Below, one piece after another: positions 27,201 through 35,744 of a stretch of DNA of 64,000 nucleotides. How positions within the stretch are numbered: the stretch's first letter is position 1; every line of letters begins with the position of its first letter. The translations under genes and the position numbers were made by a program. The stretch lies in assembly GCF_000757485.1 (NCBI RefSeq), contig NZ_JPYO01000042.1:844697-908696 (forward strand), in the 5' to 3' direction. A model generated the notes under the pieces. That model saw only the letters and a program-made list of their open reading frames with translations. It had not been told where the DNA came from and did not search any database. This DNA is from Achromobacter sp. RTa. Lineage in GTDB: Bacteria > Pseudomonadota > Gammaproteobacteria > Burkholderiales > Burkholderiaceae_B.

Positions 27201-27506
27201 GCCATCGAGGCCAGCCGCCTGCGCCTGCGCCCGATCCTGATGACGTCCATCGCGTTCATCATGGGCGTGGTGCCGCTGGTTCTGTCCTCGGGCGCGGGTT
27301 CGGAAATGCGCCACGCCATGGGTGTCGCCGTGTTCTTCGGCATGCTGGGCGTGACGCTGTTCGGCCTGTTCCTGACGCCGGTGTTCTACGTGCTGCTGCG
27401 TACGCTGGGCGGCAAGAAGCTGCACGCCGCCGCGCCGCACGAAGCCCCCGTCTGCGTGCCGCACCTGGACACGAACGCGCCGCCTTCCCCGCAGCACAAC
27501 GCCTGA
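24291..27506 (+). CDS. mexF: RND efflux pump permease (MexF-like, HAE1 family)
   Basis: 1,071 residues, full HAE1 length. It opens with the diagnostic MNISKFFIDRPIFAGVLSVL and LPISEYPEVVPPSVVVRAQYPGANP. The proton-relay region in TM4 is GIVVDDAIVVVENVERN, with the paired aspartates. The C-terminal half repeats the fold (GLSAKNAILIVEFARELE). Sequence style is closest to MexF by eye. It takes drugs from the periplasm or inner leaflet using the proton gradient. It lies 37 bp after the fusion protein and 72 bp before the outer-membrane channel. Confidence 0.95.
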   Translation: MNISKFFIDRPIFAGVLSVLVLLAGILAMFQLPISEYPEVVPPSVVVRAQYPGANPKVIAETVASPLEESINGVEDMLYMQSQANSDGNLTLTVNFKLGVDPDKAQQLVQNRVSQALPRLPPDVQRLGVTTAKSSPTLTLVVHLISPNDRYDITYLRNYAILNVKDRLARITGVGEVTVWGSGNYSMRVWLDPQKVAQRGMTAGEVVAAIREQNVQVAAGVIGASPTLGDVPLQLNVNARGRLQTEEEFRDIILKTSPDGAVTHLSDVARVELDAQEYGLRSLLDNKQAVGMGIMQSPGANALDVSTKVRAAMAELAQDFPPGVEYRIEYDPTQFVSASIEAVVHTLLEAIALVVLVVILFLQTWRASIIPLLAVPVSIVGTFALLLIFGYSINALSLFGMVLAIGIVVDDAIVVVENVERNIAAGLSPRDATYRAMREVSGPIIAIALTLCAVFVPLAFMTGLTGQFYKQFAMTIAISTVISAFNSLTLSPALSAILLKGHHDKPDWLTRGMNRVFGRFFDWFNRMFGRASESYGTGVSGVIRRKAGAMGVYAVLVAATIGISYMVPGGFVPAQDKQYLIGFTQLPNGASLDRTEAVIRRMSEIALKEPGVQSAIAFPGLSINGFTNSSSAGIVFVTLKPFDERKSAALSGDAISASLNQKFAAIQDSFIAVFPPPPVMGLGTLGGFKFQIEDRGAAGYAELDRAKAAFLAKARQTPELGPAFSSYEINVPQLDVDLDRVKAKQLGVPVTEVFDTMQIYLGSMYVNDFNRFGRVFQVRAQADAPFRAHADDILQLKTRNAAGDMVPLSSLVTVKQTFGPEMVVRYNGYTAADINGGPAPGYSSDQAQAAAERIAAETLPRGMKMEWTDLTYQQILAGNAGLWVFPISVLLVFLVLAALYESLTLPLAVILIVPMSILAALTGVYLTGNDNNIFTQIGLMVLVGLSAKNAILIVEFARELEMNGRTPLEAAIEASRLRLRPILMTSIAFIMGVVPLVLSSGAGSEMRHAMGVAVFFGMLGVTLFGLFLTPVFYVLLRTLGGKKLHAAAPHEAPVCVPHLDTNAPPSPQHNA

Positions 27507-27578
27507 GCCGGCAGGCCAAGAGCATAGCCAGCGCGTCCCGCCCCGGCGGCGGGGCGCGCCACAAAGAGAATAGCCATC

Positions 27579-29057
27579 ATGATCCAAAGACTGACCCGCG
27601 GTTCCGCCCTGCTTGCCGTCCTGCTCGCGCTGGCCGGCTGCGCGGTGGGCCCAACCTATGAACGGCCTTCCGCCGCGGTTCCCGCGGCCTACAAGGAAGC
27701 CGCCCTGCCCGCGTCGGAAGCCGGCACCTGGAAACCCGCCGAGCCATCGGAAGAGGCGCTGCGCGGCGCCTGGTGGAAGGTATTCAACGACGAAGGCCTG
27801 AACCAGCTCGAGGACGAGGCCCTGCAGGCCAACCAGAATCTGCAGGCCGCCGCTGCGCGCCTGACCCAGGCGCGCGCGCTGCAGCGCGAAGCCCGCTCCG
27901 GCTTTTTCCCCACCCTGGACGCGGCCTTCGGCCCCAACCGCCAACGTCCCTCGGCCGTGTCGCAAGGCCTGCCGGACGGCACGTCCACCAGCCCCGTCAC
28001 CACCTGGCGCGCCCAGGGCATGGTGTCGTACGAAGCCGACCTGTTCGGACGCGTGGCCTCGACCTACGATGCCGCCAGCGCCGACGCCCAGCAGAGCGAA
28101 GCGCTGTACCGTTCGGTGCTGCTGGCCCTGCAGGCCGACGTCGCCACGACCTATTTCCTGGTCCGCGAACAGGATGCCGAATCGCAGCTCTACCGCCAGA
28201 CGGTCAAGCTGCGCATGGACACGCTGCAGCTGATACAGCGCCGCTACGACGCCGGCGACATCAGCGAGCTGGACCTGGCCCGCGCCAAGACGGAACTGGC
28301 CAGCGCGCAATCGGAAGCGCTGGGCATCGACCGCCGCCGCGCCGCGTCCGAGCATGCGTTGGCCGTGCTGCTGGGCCGCGCGCCGTCCGAGTTCTCGATG
28401 CCGCCGCAGCCCATCGAGAAAGTGGCGCTGTCCATCCCGGCGGGGCTGCCGTCCGCCCTGCTGGAGCGCCGCCCGGACATCGCGGCCGCCGAACGCGCGA
28501 TGGCGGCCGCCAACGCGCGCGTCGGCGCGGCCAAGTCCGCGTTCTTCCCGCGCCTGGACATCACCGGCGCCTTCGGCTACGAATCGTCGGACTTGGGCAA
28601 CCTGTTCCAGTGGTCCAGCCGCACCTTCCTGCTGGGGCCGTTGGTGGGCGCCGCGCTCTCCATGCCCATCTTCGACGGCGGCCGCCGCCAGGCCGGCCTG
28701 GACCGCGCGCGCGCCGTCTACGAGGAAGACGTCGCCACCTACCGCCAGACGGTGCTGAACGCCTTCCGCGAAGTGGAAGACAACCTGGCCAACCTGCGCA
28801 TCCTGGCGGACCAGACCCGCGCGCAGGAAGCCGCCGTCGAATCTGCCGCGCGCGCCGCCAAGCTGTCGCACACGCAATACCGCGAAGGCTCCATCAGCTA
28901 TCTGGATGTGATCGAGGCCGACCGCAGCGTGCTGCTGCAACAGCGCGTGGCGGTGCAGCTGAGCGGGGAGCAGGCGCGCTCGGCCGTGGGCCTGATCCGC
29001 GCGATCGGCGGTGGCTGGGAAAACCCCGTGCCGCCGGAGCAGGTGGCGGCGAAGTGA
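27579..29057 (+). CDS. Outer-membrane efflux lipoprotein (NodT/OprN-like)
   Basis: 492 residues. A lipoprotein signal peptide ends in the lipobox LAGC (Cys21), after which CAVGPTYERPSAAVPAAYKE is typical of OprM/OprN-type TolC-like channels. Two repeated OEP domains follow, the second ending in YREGSISYLDVIEADRSVLLQQR. It forms the outer-membrane exit duct of the upstream MexEF-like pump. It closes the operon and is followed by a gap of repeat modules. Confidence 0.93.
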   Translation: MIQRLTRGSALLAVLLALAGCAVGPTYERPSAAVPAAYKEAALPASEAGTWKPAEPSEEALRGAWWKVFNDEGLNQLEDEALQANQNLQAAAARLTQARALQREARSGFFPTLDAAFGPNRQRPSAVSQGLPDGTSTSPVTTWRAQGMVSYEADLFGRVASTYDAASADAQQSEALYRSVLLALQADVATTYFLVREQDAESQLYRQTVKLRMDTLQLIQRRYDAGDISELDLARAKTELASAQSEALGIDRRRAASEHALAVLLGRAPSEFSMPPQPIEKVALSIPAGLPSALLERRPDIAAAERAMAAANARVGAAKSAFFPRLDITGAFGYESSDLGNLFQWSSRTFLLGPLVGAALSMPIFDGGRRQAGLDRARAVYEEDVATYRQTVLNAFREVEDNLANLRILADQTRAQEAAVESAARAAKLSHTQYREGSISYLDVIEADRSVLLQQRVAVQLSGEQARSAVGLIRAIGGGWENPVPPEQVAAK

Positions 29058-29243
29058 ATTGGAGCGCAAGCAGGTGTCTGACACCCGTACGGCAAAGCGC
29101 GGCAAGCTGGAAGCAACGCTAGCCGGGTGTCTGACACCGACTCGCGACACGGTGTCAGACGCCCGGGAGACATCCCTGCTATCCGTGCCGCCATCGCGTA
29201 CGGATGTCAGACACCTGACCACCAAACCCCAGCCTAGCGCCCG
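29058..29243. repeat. Convergent gap with two repeat modules
   Basis: Four boxes make two modules, 29074-29137 (64 bp) and 29152-29214 (63 bp). The first reads GTGTCTGACACCCGTACGG to CCGGGTGTCTGACAC; the second GTGTCAGACGCCCGGGAGA to CGTACGGATGTCAGACAC. They have opposite internal orientation, as in the 18.3-kb gap. Two boxes are degenerate (GACGC, ATGTC). The gap separates the ends of the efflux operon and a membrane-protein gene. Confidence 0.75.
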
Positions 29244-29795
29244 TCACGGGCGCTGCTCGCGCTCCATGTACCGCCGCGCCATCTGGTAGCCCGCGAACAC
29301 ATAGAAGCCATTGCTGTTCATCACCAGCCAGGCCCCAAGCCCGCCAAGCAATGCCACCACGGGCCCGACCGCCCGCATGTCGCCCTGCGTCCAGGCGATC
29401 ACGCCCAGGATGCCGACGGCGACCAGGCCCAGGGCCACGCGTTTCAGCACCACCAGGCCGAACGCGTGCCCGCCCATGAACGAGACCACCCCGATCGCCA
29501 GGGCCAGCGCCATGCCCGCGCAGACCAGCACCAGCGCAAAGGCCGCCAGCGCCGATCCCGCGTCGCGCAGCAGCAGGTCCAGGACGCCGATGCCCAGCCC
29601 CAGGCCGCCCGCCATGACCAGCACGGCCAGCACCAGGGGCGACCACATGCCCGGCGGCGCGCTGCGCGCGTCCATGGCCGCCACGAAGCGGTGCATCGCG
29701 GGCGAGGCGGAGGCCTCGTCCTGTCCCGGGAGGGCCGCCTCCAGCTTGCGGCATTGCGCGATCAGCGCGTTCAAGCCCGCGCGCGGCGTGTCCAT
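29244..29795 (-). CDS. Small polytopic membrane protein of unknown function
   Basis: 183 residues. A soluble N-terminus of about 55 residues is followed by about four hydrophobic segments (MWSPLVLAVLVMAGGLGLGIGV, AAFALVLVCAGMALALAIGV, LKRVALGLVAVGILGVIAW, VVALLGGLGAWLVMNSNGFYV) and a short basic tail. I do not recognise the family. Its ATG overlaps the LysR stop by one base (TAATG), so translation is coupled to that regulator, and the gene is probably not expressed without it. Confidence 0.75.
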   Translation of the reverse strand: MDTPRAGLNALIAQCRKLEAALPGQDEASASPAMHRFVAAMDARSAPPGMWSPLVLAVLVMAGGLGLGIGVLDLLLRDAGSALAAFALVLVCAGMALALAIGVVSFMGGHAFGLVVLKRVALGLVAVGILGVIAWTQGDMRAVGPVVALLGGLGAWLVMNSNGFYVFAGYQMARRYMEREQRP

Positions 29796-30730
29796 TACGC
29801 CCTCGCCGTGCCCGGCGCATGTTCCGCGACGGTGTTGCGCAGGGCCGCCATGGCCTCCTGCACGGCGAGCGGGCGGAACGGATCCTCGCGCCAGTACATG
29901 GCCACCGACCCGAATCCGGACAATCGCACAGGGATGACCCGCATCGCCCGCATCTGCGAAAAGCGCAGCGCGGCGCGATGCGAAGCGACGCCGATCATGT
30001 CGCTGTTGTTGATCAGCGTGAGGTTGACGGTCACAGAGTTGGACTCCACGTGGTCGGGCGGCGGCGCCTGCCCCGCCGCGGCCAGGGCCGCGTCCACCGC
30101 GTTGCGGATGGGCGTGCCCTTGGGCCACAGGATCCAGCGGTAGGACAGCAGGTCCTGCCAGGACGGCTGCTCCACCGCGAACAGGGGATGCCGGGGCCGC
30201 GCCACCAGGTGGATGGGCTCCAGGTACAGGGCCTCGAAGCGGATGGCGGGATCGTGGTGCTCGGGCGCCGAGCGGCCCACCACGATGTCCAGGTCGCCCT
30301 GGGCCAGCTGCGCCAGCAGATGGTCGGTGGTGCCCTCGACCAGCTTCACGCGCGCCTGGGGCATGCGCTCCAGCAGTTTCATCACCGCCAGCGGCACCGT
30401 GTCCGAGGCCGACGCGCCCGACGCGCCGATCACCACCCTGCCGCCGCCGCCCTCGCGCAGCGCCGCCATGTCCGCGCTGGCGCGGTCCAGCTGGGCCTCG
30501 ACCCGCTGGGCGTGGGCGATCAGCACCTCGCCATGCGGCGTCGGCCGCAGGCCGCGCGCGTGGCGTTCGAACAGCGGCAGCCCGATGTCGTCTTCCAGAT
30601 CCTTCAGCCACTTGGACAGGCCCGGCTGCGTGGTGTTGAGCATCGCCGCCGAATGGCTGATGTTGCGGGTCTGGGCCAGGCTGAGCAGCATTTTCAGATT
30701 GCGCAGGCGCAATCGATGAGTCCAGTCCAT
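29795..30730 (-). CDS. LysR-family regulator of the gentisate operon
   Basis: 311 residues. The N-terminal LysR helix-turn-helix reads RLRLRNLKMLLSLAQTRNISHSAAMLNTTQPGLSKWLKDLEDDIGLPLFERHARGL, of the GbpR/CbbR-like type with a preceding basic RLRLRN. The effector domain follows from about residue 95. It is divergent from the gentisate 1,2-dioxygenase gene, and a LysR-type dyad lies 30-50 bp before its start, so it is the probable activator of the long aromatic operon. A small membrane-protein gene is coupled to its 3' end. Confidence 0.92.
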   Translation of the reverse strand: MDWTHRLRLRNLKMLLSLAQTRNISHSAAMLNTTQPGLSKWLKDLEDDIGLPLFERHARGLRPTPHGEVLIAHAQRVEAQLDRASADMAALREGGGGRVVIGASGASASDTVPLAVMKLLERMPQARVKLVEGTTDHLLAQLAQGDLDIVVGRSAPEHHDPAIRFEALYLEPIHLVARPRHPLFAVEQPSWQDLLSYRWILWPKGTPIRNAVDAALAAAGQAPPPDHVESNSVTVNLTLINNSDMIGVASHRAALRFSQMRAMRVIPVRLSGFGSVAMYWREDPFRPLAVQEAMAALRNTVAEHAPGTARA

Positions 30731-30759
30731 ACAGCCCTCGTTTGTCTCGTATATATATT

Positions 30760-30780
30760 CTTATTGATATGGATAATAAG
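30760..30780. promoter_or_regulatory. LysR-type dyad in the divergent gentisate promoter
   Basis: CTTATT-gatatggat-AATAAG is a perfect 6-bp inverted repeat with a 9-bp spacer, containing the T-N11-A pattern of LysR boxes. It lies in an AT-rich block between the LysR start (30730) and the dioxygenase start (30903). The dyad is seen directly; its role is inference from position. Confidence 0.65.
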
Positions 30781-30902
30781 ATAATTTCATTTCAAAACAC
30801 ATAGCTCCTTTCGCATAATCGTCTCCAGAACAGGACCAGCCGCGAAGCACGCGGCGGCCATCCCGCAGAAGCCGGCGCCAGCCGGACATTCCGGAGACAA
30901 AC

Positions 30903-31955
30903 ATGCCCGACGGCCCCATCCCCGCCGCCGATCGCGCCGCCTATTACGCGCGCATCGCCAAGAAACACATGGCTCCCCTGTGGGAGTCGCTGCACAACCT
31001 GGTGCCGCGCGAGCCCGCGCCGCGCTGCGTGCCCGCCATCTGGAAGTACGACGACGTGCGCGAGGACGTCATGGCCTCCGGCTCGCTCATCAGCGCCGAG
31101 GAAGCGGTGCGGCGCGTGCTCATCCTGGAGAATCCCGGCCTGCCCGGCCAGGCCAGCATCACGCAAAGCCTGTACGCCGGCCTGCAACTCATCCTGCCCG
31201 GCGAAATCGCGCCCAGCCACCGCCATACGCAATCGGCCCTGCGCTTCATCGTGGAAGGCCGCGGCGCCTATACCGCCGTGAACGGCGAACGCACCACCAT
31301 GCACCCGGGCGACTTCATCATCACGCCGTCCTGGACCTGGCACGACCATGGCAATGCCGAAACGGCCGAGGGCGGCGAGCCCGTGGTGTGGCTGGATGGC
31401 CTGGACATCCCCCTGCTGCGTTTCCTGGACGCGGGCTTTGCCGAGAACTACCCCTCGTCCACCCAACCGGTCACGCGTCCCGAAGGCGACAGCATGGCCC
31501 GCTATGGCCACAACATGATGCCGGTGCGCCACCAGGCCGCCGGCGGCACCTCGCCCATCTTCAACTATCCCTACGAACGCAGCCGCGAGGCGCTGGACCA
31601 GCTTTACCGCCACGGCGAGCTCGATCCCTGGGACGGGGTGAAGCTGCGCTACCTGAATCCCGCCACCGGCGGCTACCCCATGCCCACGATGGCGACCTTC
31701 ATGCAGTTCCTGCCCGCCGGCTTCCAGGGCCGGACCTACCGCAGCACCGATTCCACGGTCTACAGCGTGGTCGAGGGCCGCGGCACGGCCCGCATCGGCG
31801 AACAGGAATTCCATTTCGGCCCGCGTGACGTGTTCGTCGCGTCGTCCTGGATGCCGGTGGAGCTGGCCGCGCTGGAAGACGCCACGCTGTTCAGCTATTC
31901 CGACCGCCCGGTGCAGGACGCGCTGGGTATCTGGCGCGAAGCCCGCGTCGGCTGA
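30903..31955 (+). CDS. Gentisate 1,2-dioxygenase
   Basis: 350 residues, a bicupin ring-cleavage enzyme that opens gentisate to maleylpyruvate with Fe(II). The first cupin carries the metal site His106-x-His108 ([17 protein letters not shown]) and His147/His149 (TWHDHG). The second cupin is degenerate ([28 protein letters not shown]). Family landmarks [14 protein letters not shown] and ENPGL match gentisate dioxygenases. It is the first gene of a 13.4-kb co-directional run, 172 bp from the LysR start. Confidence 0.92.
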   Translation: MPDGPIPAADRAAYYARIAKKHMAPLWESLHNLVPREPAPRCVPAIWKYDDVREDVMASGSLISAEEAVRRVLILENPGLPGQASITQSLYAGLQLILPGEIAPSHRHTQSALRFIVEGRGAYTAVNGERTTMHPGDFIITPSWTWHDHGNAETAEGGEPVVWLDGLDIPLLRFLDAGFAENYPSSTQPVTRPEGDSMARYGHNMMPVRHQAAGGTSPIFNYPYERSREALDQLYRHGELDPWDGVKLRYLNPATGGYPMPTMATFMQFLPAGFQGRTYRSTDSTVYSVVEGRGTARIGEQEFHFGPRDVFVASSWMPVELAALEDATLFSYSDRPVQDALGIWREARVG

Positions 31956-32042
31956 AGCTCCCCGGCCGCGGCCGCGCCCAAGGCGCCGGCCGCAGCCCCT
32001 CCGTTTCCATTCCGTGCGCATCGCGCACTCAAAGGGTGATCC

Positions 32043-32741
32043 ATGTCTTTCGTTTTCGATCCCGCCCCGCCCGTCACCGTGCCCGTGGCCGGCACCGGGG
32101 ACAGCTTTCCCGTCCGCCGCGTCTACTGCGTGGGCCGCAACTATGCCGCCCACGCCAGGGAGATGGGCTTCGACCCCGACCGCGAACCGCCGTTCTTCTT
32201 CTGCAAGCCCGCCGACGCCGTGGTGCCCGTGGCTGAAGGCAGCACGCTCTCGCTGCCCTATCCGCCCGAGACGGCCAACCTGCACTACGAGATCGAACTG
32301 GTCGCGGCCATCGGCCGCGGCGGCGCAAACATTCCCGTCGACCAGGCGCTGGAACACGTGTGGGGCTACGCCGTCGGCCTGGACATGACGCGCCGCGACC
32401 TGCAGATGAAGATGCGCGAGGCCGGCCGCCCCTGGGAACTGGGCAAGGCCTTCGACCTGAGCGGGCCCATCGGCCCCCTGCATCCCGCCGCCTCCGTCCA
32501 GAACATCGGCAAGGCCGGCATCTGGCTGCAGGTCAACGGCGCCGACAAGCAGAAAAGCGACATCGGCAAGCTGATCTGGTCCGTGGCCGAAACGGTCTCC
32601 TACCTCTCCAGGTACTTCCGGCTGGAAGCCGGCGACCTGATCTATACCGGCACGCCCGAAGGCGTGGGTCCGGTGGTGCGCGGCGACCGGATGGTCGGCG
32701 GCGTCGACGGCCTGGGCACGCTCAGCGTGGAGATGGTGTAG
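32043..32741 (+). CDS. Fumarylpyruvate hydrolase (FAA hydrolase family)
   Basis: 232 residues, the short form of the FAH fold. The metal-binding Glu/Asp framework is visible in LHYEIELVAAIGRGG and GYAVGLDMTRRDLQ, and the family signature in GDLIYTGTPEGVGPV. In gentisate operons such enzymes (NagK type) split fumarylpyruvate into fumarate and pyruvate. Position next to gentisate dioxygenase and upstream of an isomerase supports that assignment. It is followed after 2 bp by the monooxygenase gene. Confidence 0.9.
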   Translation: MSFVFDPAPPVTVPVAGTGDSFPVRRVYCVGRNYAAHAREMGFDPDREPPFFFCKPADAVVPVAEGSTLSLPYPPETANLHYEIELVAAIGRGGANIPVDQALEHVWGYAVGLDMTRRDLQMKMREAGRPWELGKAFDLSGPIGPLHPAASVQNIGKAGIWLQVNGADKQKSDIGKLIWSVAETVSYLSRYFRLEAGDLIYTGTPEGVGPVVRGDRMVGGVDGLGTLSVEMV

Positions 32742-32743
32742 CC

Positions 32744-34003
32744 ATGAAAACAGACACCGATGTGATCATCGTCGGCGCCGGCGTGGGGGGCCTGGTGCTG
32801 GCGCTGAGCCTGCACCAGGCCGGCATCGCCTGCCGCGTGTACGAAGCCGTGCGCGAGATCAAGCCGCTGGGCGTAGGGATCAACCTGCTGCCCCACGCCA
32901 CCCGCGAACTCGACGAGCTGGGCCTCCTGCCCGCCCTGGACAAGATCGCCGTGCGCACGCGCGAGTCGGTGTTCTATACGCGGCATGGCCAGTTCATCTA
33001 TGGCGAGCCCGCCGGCATCGCAGCGGGCTACGACTGGCCGCAGTACTCCATCCATCGCGGCGACCTGCAAATGGCCTTGCTTGCCGCCGTGCGCCAGCGC
33101 CTGGGCGACGACAGCGTGGTGGTCGACGCGCGGTGCACGGGCGTGGATCAGGACGCCGATTCCGTCACGGCCCGCTTCCAGGACGGCGACGGCAACGCGC
33201 TGCCGCCCGTGCGCGGCCGCATCGCCGTGGGCTGCGACGGCATCCACTCGGCGCTGCGCAAGCAGGTTTACCCCCAGGAAGGCGCGCCGCGCTATTCCGG
33301 CGTGAACATGTGGCGCGGCACCACGCGCTGCAAACCTTTTCTCTCGGGAGCCAGCATGGTGCGCGCGGGCTGGCTGTCCATCGGCAAGATGGTCATCTAT
33401 CCCATCCGCGACAACATCGATGCCGAAGGCAACCAGCTGGTGAACTGGGTGGCCGAGATCGAGGCCGCCGAACCGGCCGTCCGCGACTGGAACCGCAGCG
33501 GCCGGCTGGAGGACTTCTTCCCCGCATTCGCCGACTGGCATTTCGACTGGCTGGACGTGGCGCGCCTGATCCAGAACGCCGATTCGATCCTGGAATACCC
33601 CATGGTGGACCAGGACCCGCTGCCCACCTGGACGCAGGGCCGCATGACACTGCTTGGCGACGCCGCCCATCCCATGGTTCCGCGCGGATCCAATGGCGCG
33701 GGCCAGGCGGTGGTCGACGCCCGTTACCTGACGGGCCAGCTCAAGCGCAACGGCCTGAGCGCAGAAGCGCTGCAGAACTACGACCGCGTTCGTGTGGAGG
33801 CCACGACGCGCGTCGTCCTGACCAACCGCAGCAACCCGCCCGACGCCATCCTGCGCGAAGCGCACCTGCGCTCGGCGGACAAACCCTATGCCCGCATCGA
33901 GGACGTCATCAGCCGCGAGGAATTGGAAGGAATATCGCGCCGCTACAAGGAGGTGGCGGGCTTCGACCCCGCGGCGCTGAAGGCGCGGGCTTCCTACGTG
34001 TAG
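32744..34003 (+). CDS. FAD-dependent aromatic monooxygenase, PhzS-like
   Basis: 419 residues, group A flavoprotein monooxygenase. It has the dinucleotide motif VGAGVGGLVLALSL, the DG motif VGCDGIHSALRKQV and the GD motif LLGDAAHPMVPRGSNGAGQA. Beyond the generic motifs it resembles the phenazine hydroxylase PhzS in long blocks recalled from that protein (IKPLGVGIN, PQYSIHRGDLQM, ILEYPMVDQDPLP). A second hydroxylase lower in the operon looks like the true 3-hydroxybenzoate enzyme, so this one may act on another entry substrate. The start lies 2 bp after the hydrolase stop. Confidence 0.85.
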   Translation: MKTDTDVIIVGAGVGGLVLALSLHQAGIACRVYEAVREIKPLGVGINLLPHATRELDELGLLPALDKIAVRTRESVFYTRHGQFIYGEPAGIAAGYDWPQYSIHRGDLQMALLAAVRQRLGDDSVVVDARCTGVDQDADSVTARFQDGDGNALPPVRGRIAVGCDGIHSALRKQVYPQEGAPRYSGVNMWRGTTRCKPFLSGASMVRAGWLSIGKMVIYPIRDNIDAEGNQLVNWVAEIEAAEPAVRDWNRSGRLEDFFPAFADWHFDWLDVARLIQNADSILEYPMVDQDPLPTWTQGRMTLLGDAAHPMVPRGSNGAGQAVVDARYLTGQLKRNGLSAEALQNYDRVRVEATTRVVLTNRSNPPDAILREAHLRSADKPYARIEDVISREELEGISRRYKEVAGFDPAALKARASYV

Positions 34004-34087
34004 CCCCAAGGCCCCGGGCAGGCTCGGCCCTGCCCCGCCGCCCTTATCAAGCCGGCGCCTGACCGGCGACAAGAACGGAGACAAACC

Positions 34088-35053
34088 ATGTACAAGCTCA
34101 TACGCATCCTGGCCGCCTCGGCCCTTATGTGCGCCGCGGCGGCCAGCCACGCCGCCTGGCCAGACCGGCCCGTCACCCTGGTGGTGCCGTTCACGCCCGG
34201 CACCGGCATCGACCTGATCGCGCGCCAGCTGGCGGCCAATCTGCCCCGGACGCTGGGCCAGCCCGTCGTCGTCGAGAACCTCGCGGGCGCCAGCGGCAAT
34301 ATCGGCACGGAGAAGGTCGCGCGCTCCGCTCCCGACGGCTACACCTTCCTCGTGACGGTGAACACGTTCGTCATGAACAGCAGCCTGTACAAGGGCAAGC
34401 TCCGTTTCGACCCGCAAAAGGACTTCGCGCCCGTGGGCCTCACATCCTGGGGCTCCCTGCTTCTGGTAACGCACCCGTCCAACCCCGCCAATACCGTCGC
34501 CGACGTCGTCCAGGCGTCCAAGGCCGCGCCCGGCAAGCTCAGCTACGGAACGCCGGGCGTGGGCACGCCGCATCATCTTTCGATGGCGCTGTTCCTGGAC
34601 CGCACCGGCGCCTCCATGCTCCACGTTCCCTACAAGGGCACGGCGGGCGCCGTCACCGACATGCTCGGCGGCCGGCTGGACTACATGTTCCTGCCCGTGC
34701 ACGTGACGCTGCCGCAAGTGCATGCCGGGAAACTGAAGGTGATCGCCACGGGCAGCCCAAAGCGCCTGCCGCAGCTGCCCGACACGCCCACGTTGACCGA
34801 GGCCGGCCTGCAAGGCGCGGACGTGGACATGTGGTATGGCGTACTGGCGCCCAAAGGCACGCCGGCCGCCATCGTCGACCGCATGAACCAGGAGATCAAC
34901 GCCGTGCTCAAGACGCCCGCCACCGCCTCGGCGTTCGATGCCCAAGGCATGGTCCCGGCCACCTCGTCCCCCGCCGAATTCGGTTCCCTCATCGCCCGCG
35001 ACGCCAAGCGCTGGGACGACATCGTCGCCCGCACCGGCATCACGGCCGAATAG
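34088..35053 (+). CDS. Bug-family tripartite tricarboxylate receptor, first of operon
   Basis: 321 residues with a signal peptide cleaved near SHAA-W. The mature start WPDRPVTLVVPFTPGTGIDLIARQLA and the VVENLAGASGNIG block are hallmarks of Bug/TctC periplasmic receptors. These bind carboxylates and normally work with TctA and TctB membrane partners, which are absent from the window. GGAG lies eight bases before the ATG. In this operon the ligand is likely an aromatic or related acid (inference). Confidence 0.9.
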   Translation: MYKLIRILAASALMCAAAASHAAWPDRPVTLVVPFTPGTGIDLIARQLAANLPRTLGQPVVVENLAGASGNIGTEKVARSAPDGYTFLVTVNTFVMNSSLYKGKLRFDPQKDFAPVGLTSWGSLLLVTHPSNPANTVADVVQASKAAPGKLSYGTPGVGTPHHLSMALFLDRTGASMLHVPYKGTAGAVTDMLGGRLDYMFLPVHVTLPQVHAGKLKVIATGSPKRLPQLPDTPTLTEAGLQGADVDMWYGVLAPKGTPAAIVDRMNQEINAVLKTPATASAFDAQGMVPATSSPAEFGSLIARDAKRWDDIVARTGITAE

Positions 35054-35105
35054 CGGCCCCGGACCGATACAACCACGGACTACCGTCCTCAACGACGCCC
35101 ATTCC

Positions 35106-35744
35106 ATGCAACTGCACAGCTTCTTCAACAGTTCCACCTCCTATCGCGTGCGCATCGCCCTCGCGCTCAAGGGCCTGTCCTACGATTACCTCCCGGTCAA
35201 CCTGCGCAAGCAGGAGCAGCGCGCCGCGGACTACATGGCCCTGAACCCCTCGGCGGGCGTGCCCCTGCTGATCGACGGCGAGGTCCAGCTGTCGCAATCG
35301 CTGGCCATCATCGACTACCTCGACACCACGCACCCGCAGCCTCGCCTGATCCCGGCCGGCACGCTGGAGCGCGCCCGCGTGCTGGAGCTGTCCGACGCCA
35401 TCTCCTGCGACATCCATCCCGTCAACAACATGCGCATCCTGCGCTATCTGCAGGACGTGCTGGGCGCGAGCGAGGAACAGAAGAACACCTGGTACCACCA
35501 TTGGATCCGGGAAGGCCTGACGGCCGTGGAAGCGCTGCTGGCCCGCCACGGCCACGGCGCCTATTGCTTTGGCGACGCGCCCACCCTGGCGGATTGCTGC
35601 CTGGTGCCGCAAGTGGCGAACGCCCTGCGCATGGGCTGCGACCTGTCCGCCTACCCGCGCGTGCTGCGCATCCATGAACACTGCAACGCGCAAGCCGCCT
35701 TCCAGCAGGCCGCGCCAGCGCAACAACCGGACTACAGCAAGTGA
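35106..35744 (+). CDS. Maleylpyruvate/maleylacetoacetate isomerase (zeta GST)
   Basis: 212 residues. The zeta-class N-terminus is FNSSTSYRVRIALALKGL, in which the usual cysteine of the SSCxS motif is threonine. The glutathione-binding region NPSAGVPLLIDGEVQLSQSLAIIDYLD follows. In gentisate catabolism it converts maleylpyruvate to fumarylpyruvate with glutathione, linking the dioxygenase and hydrolase encoded upstream. Its stop overlaps the GTG start of the next gene. Confidence 0.9.
   Translation: MQLHSFFNSSTSYRVRIALALKGLSYDYLPVNLRKQEQRAADYMALNPSAGVPLLIDGEVQLSQSLAIIDYLDTTHPQPRLIPAGTLERARVLELSDAISCDIHPVNNMRILRYLQDVLGASEEQKNTWYHHWIREGLTAVEALLARHGHGAYCFGDAPTLADCCLVPQVANALRMGCDLSAYPRVLRIHEHCNAQAAFQQAAPAQQPDYSK

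Noticed and set aside
24339..29225. A very long open frame (about 1,628 codons) antisense to the efflux operon
   Set aside because: It is His/Arg/Gln-rich with no recognisable domain and mirrors three well-supported genes; such frames are expected opposite GC-rich coding sequence.
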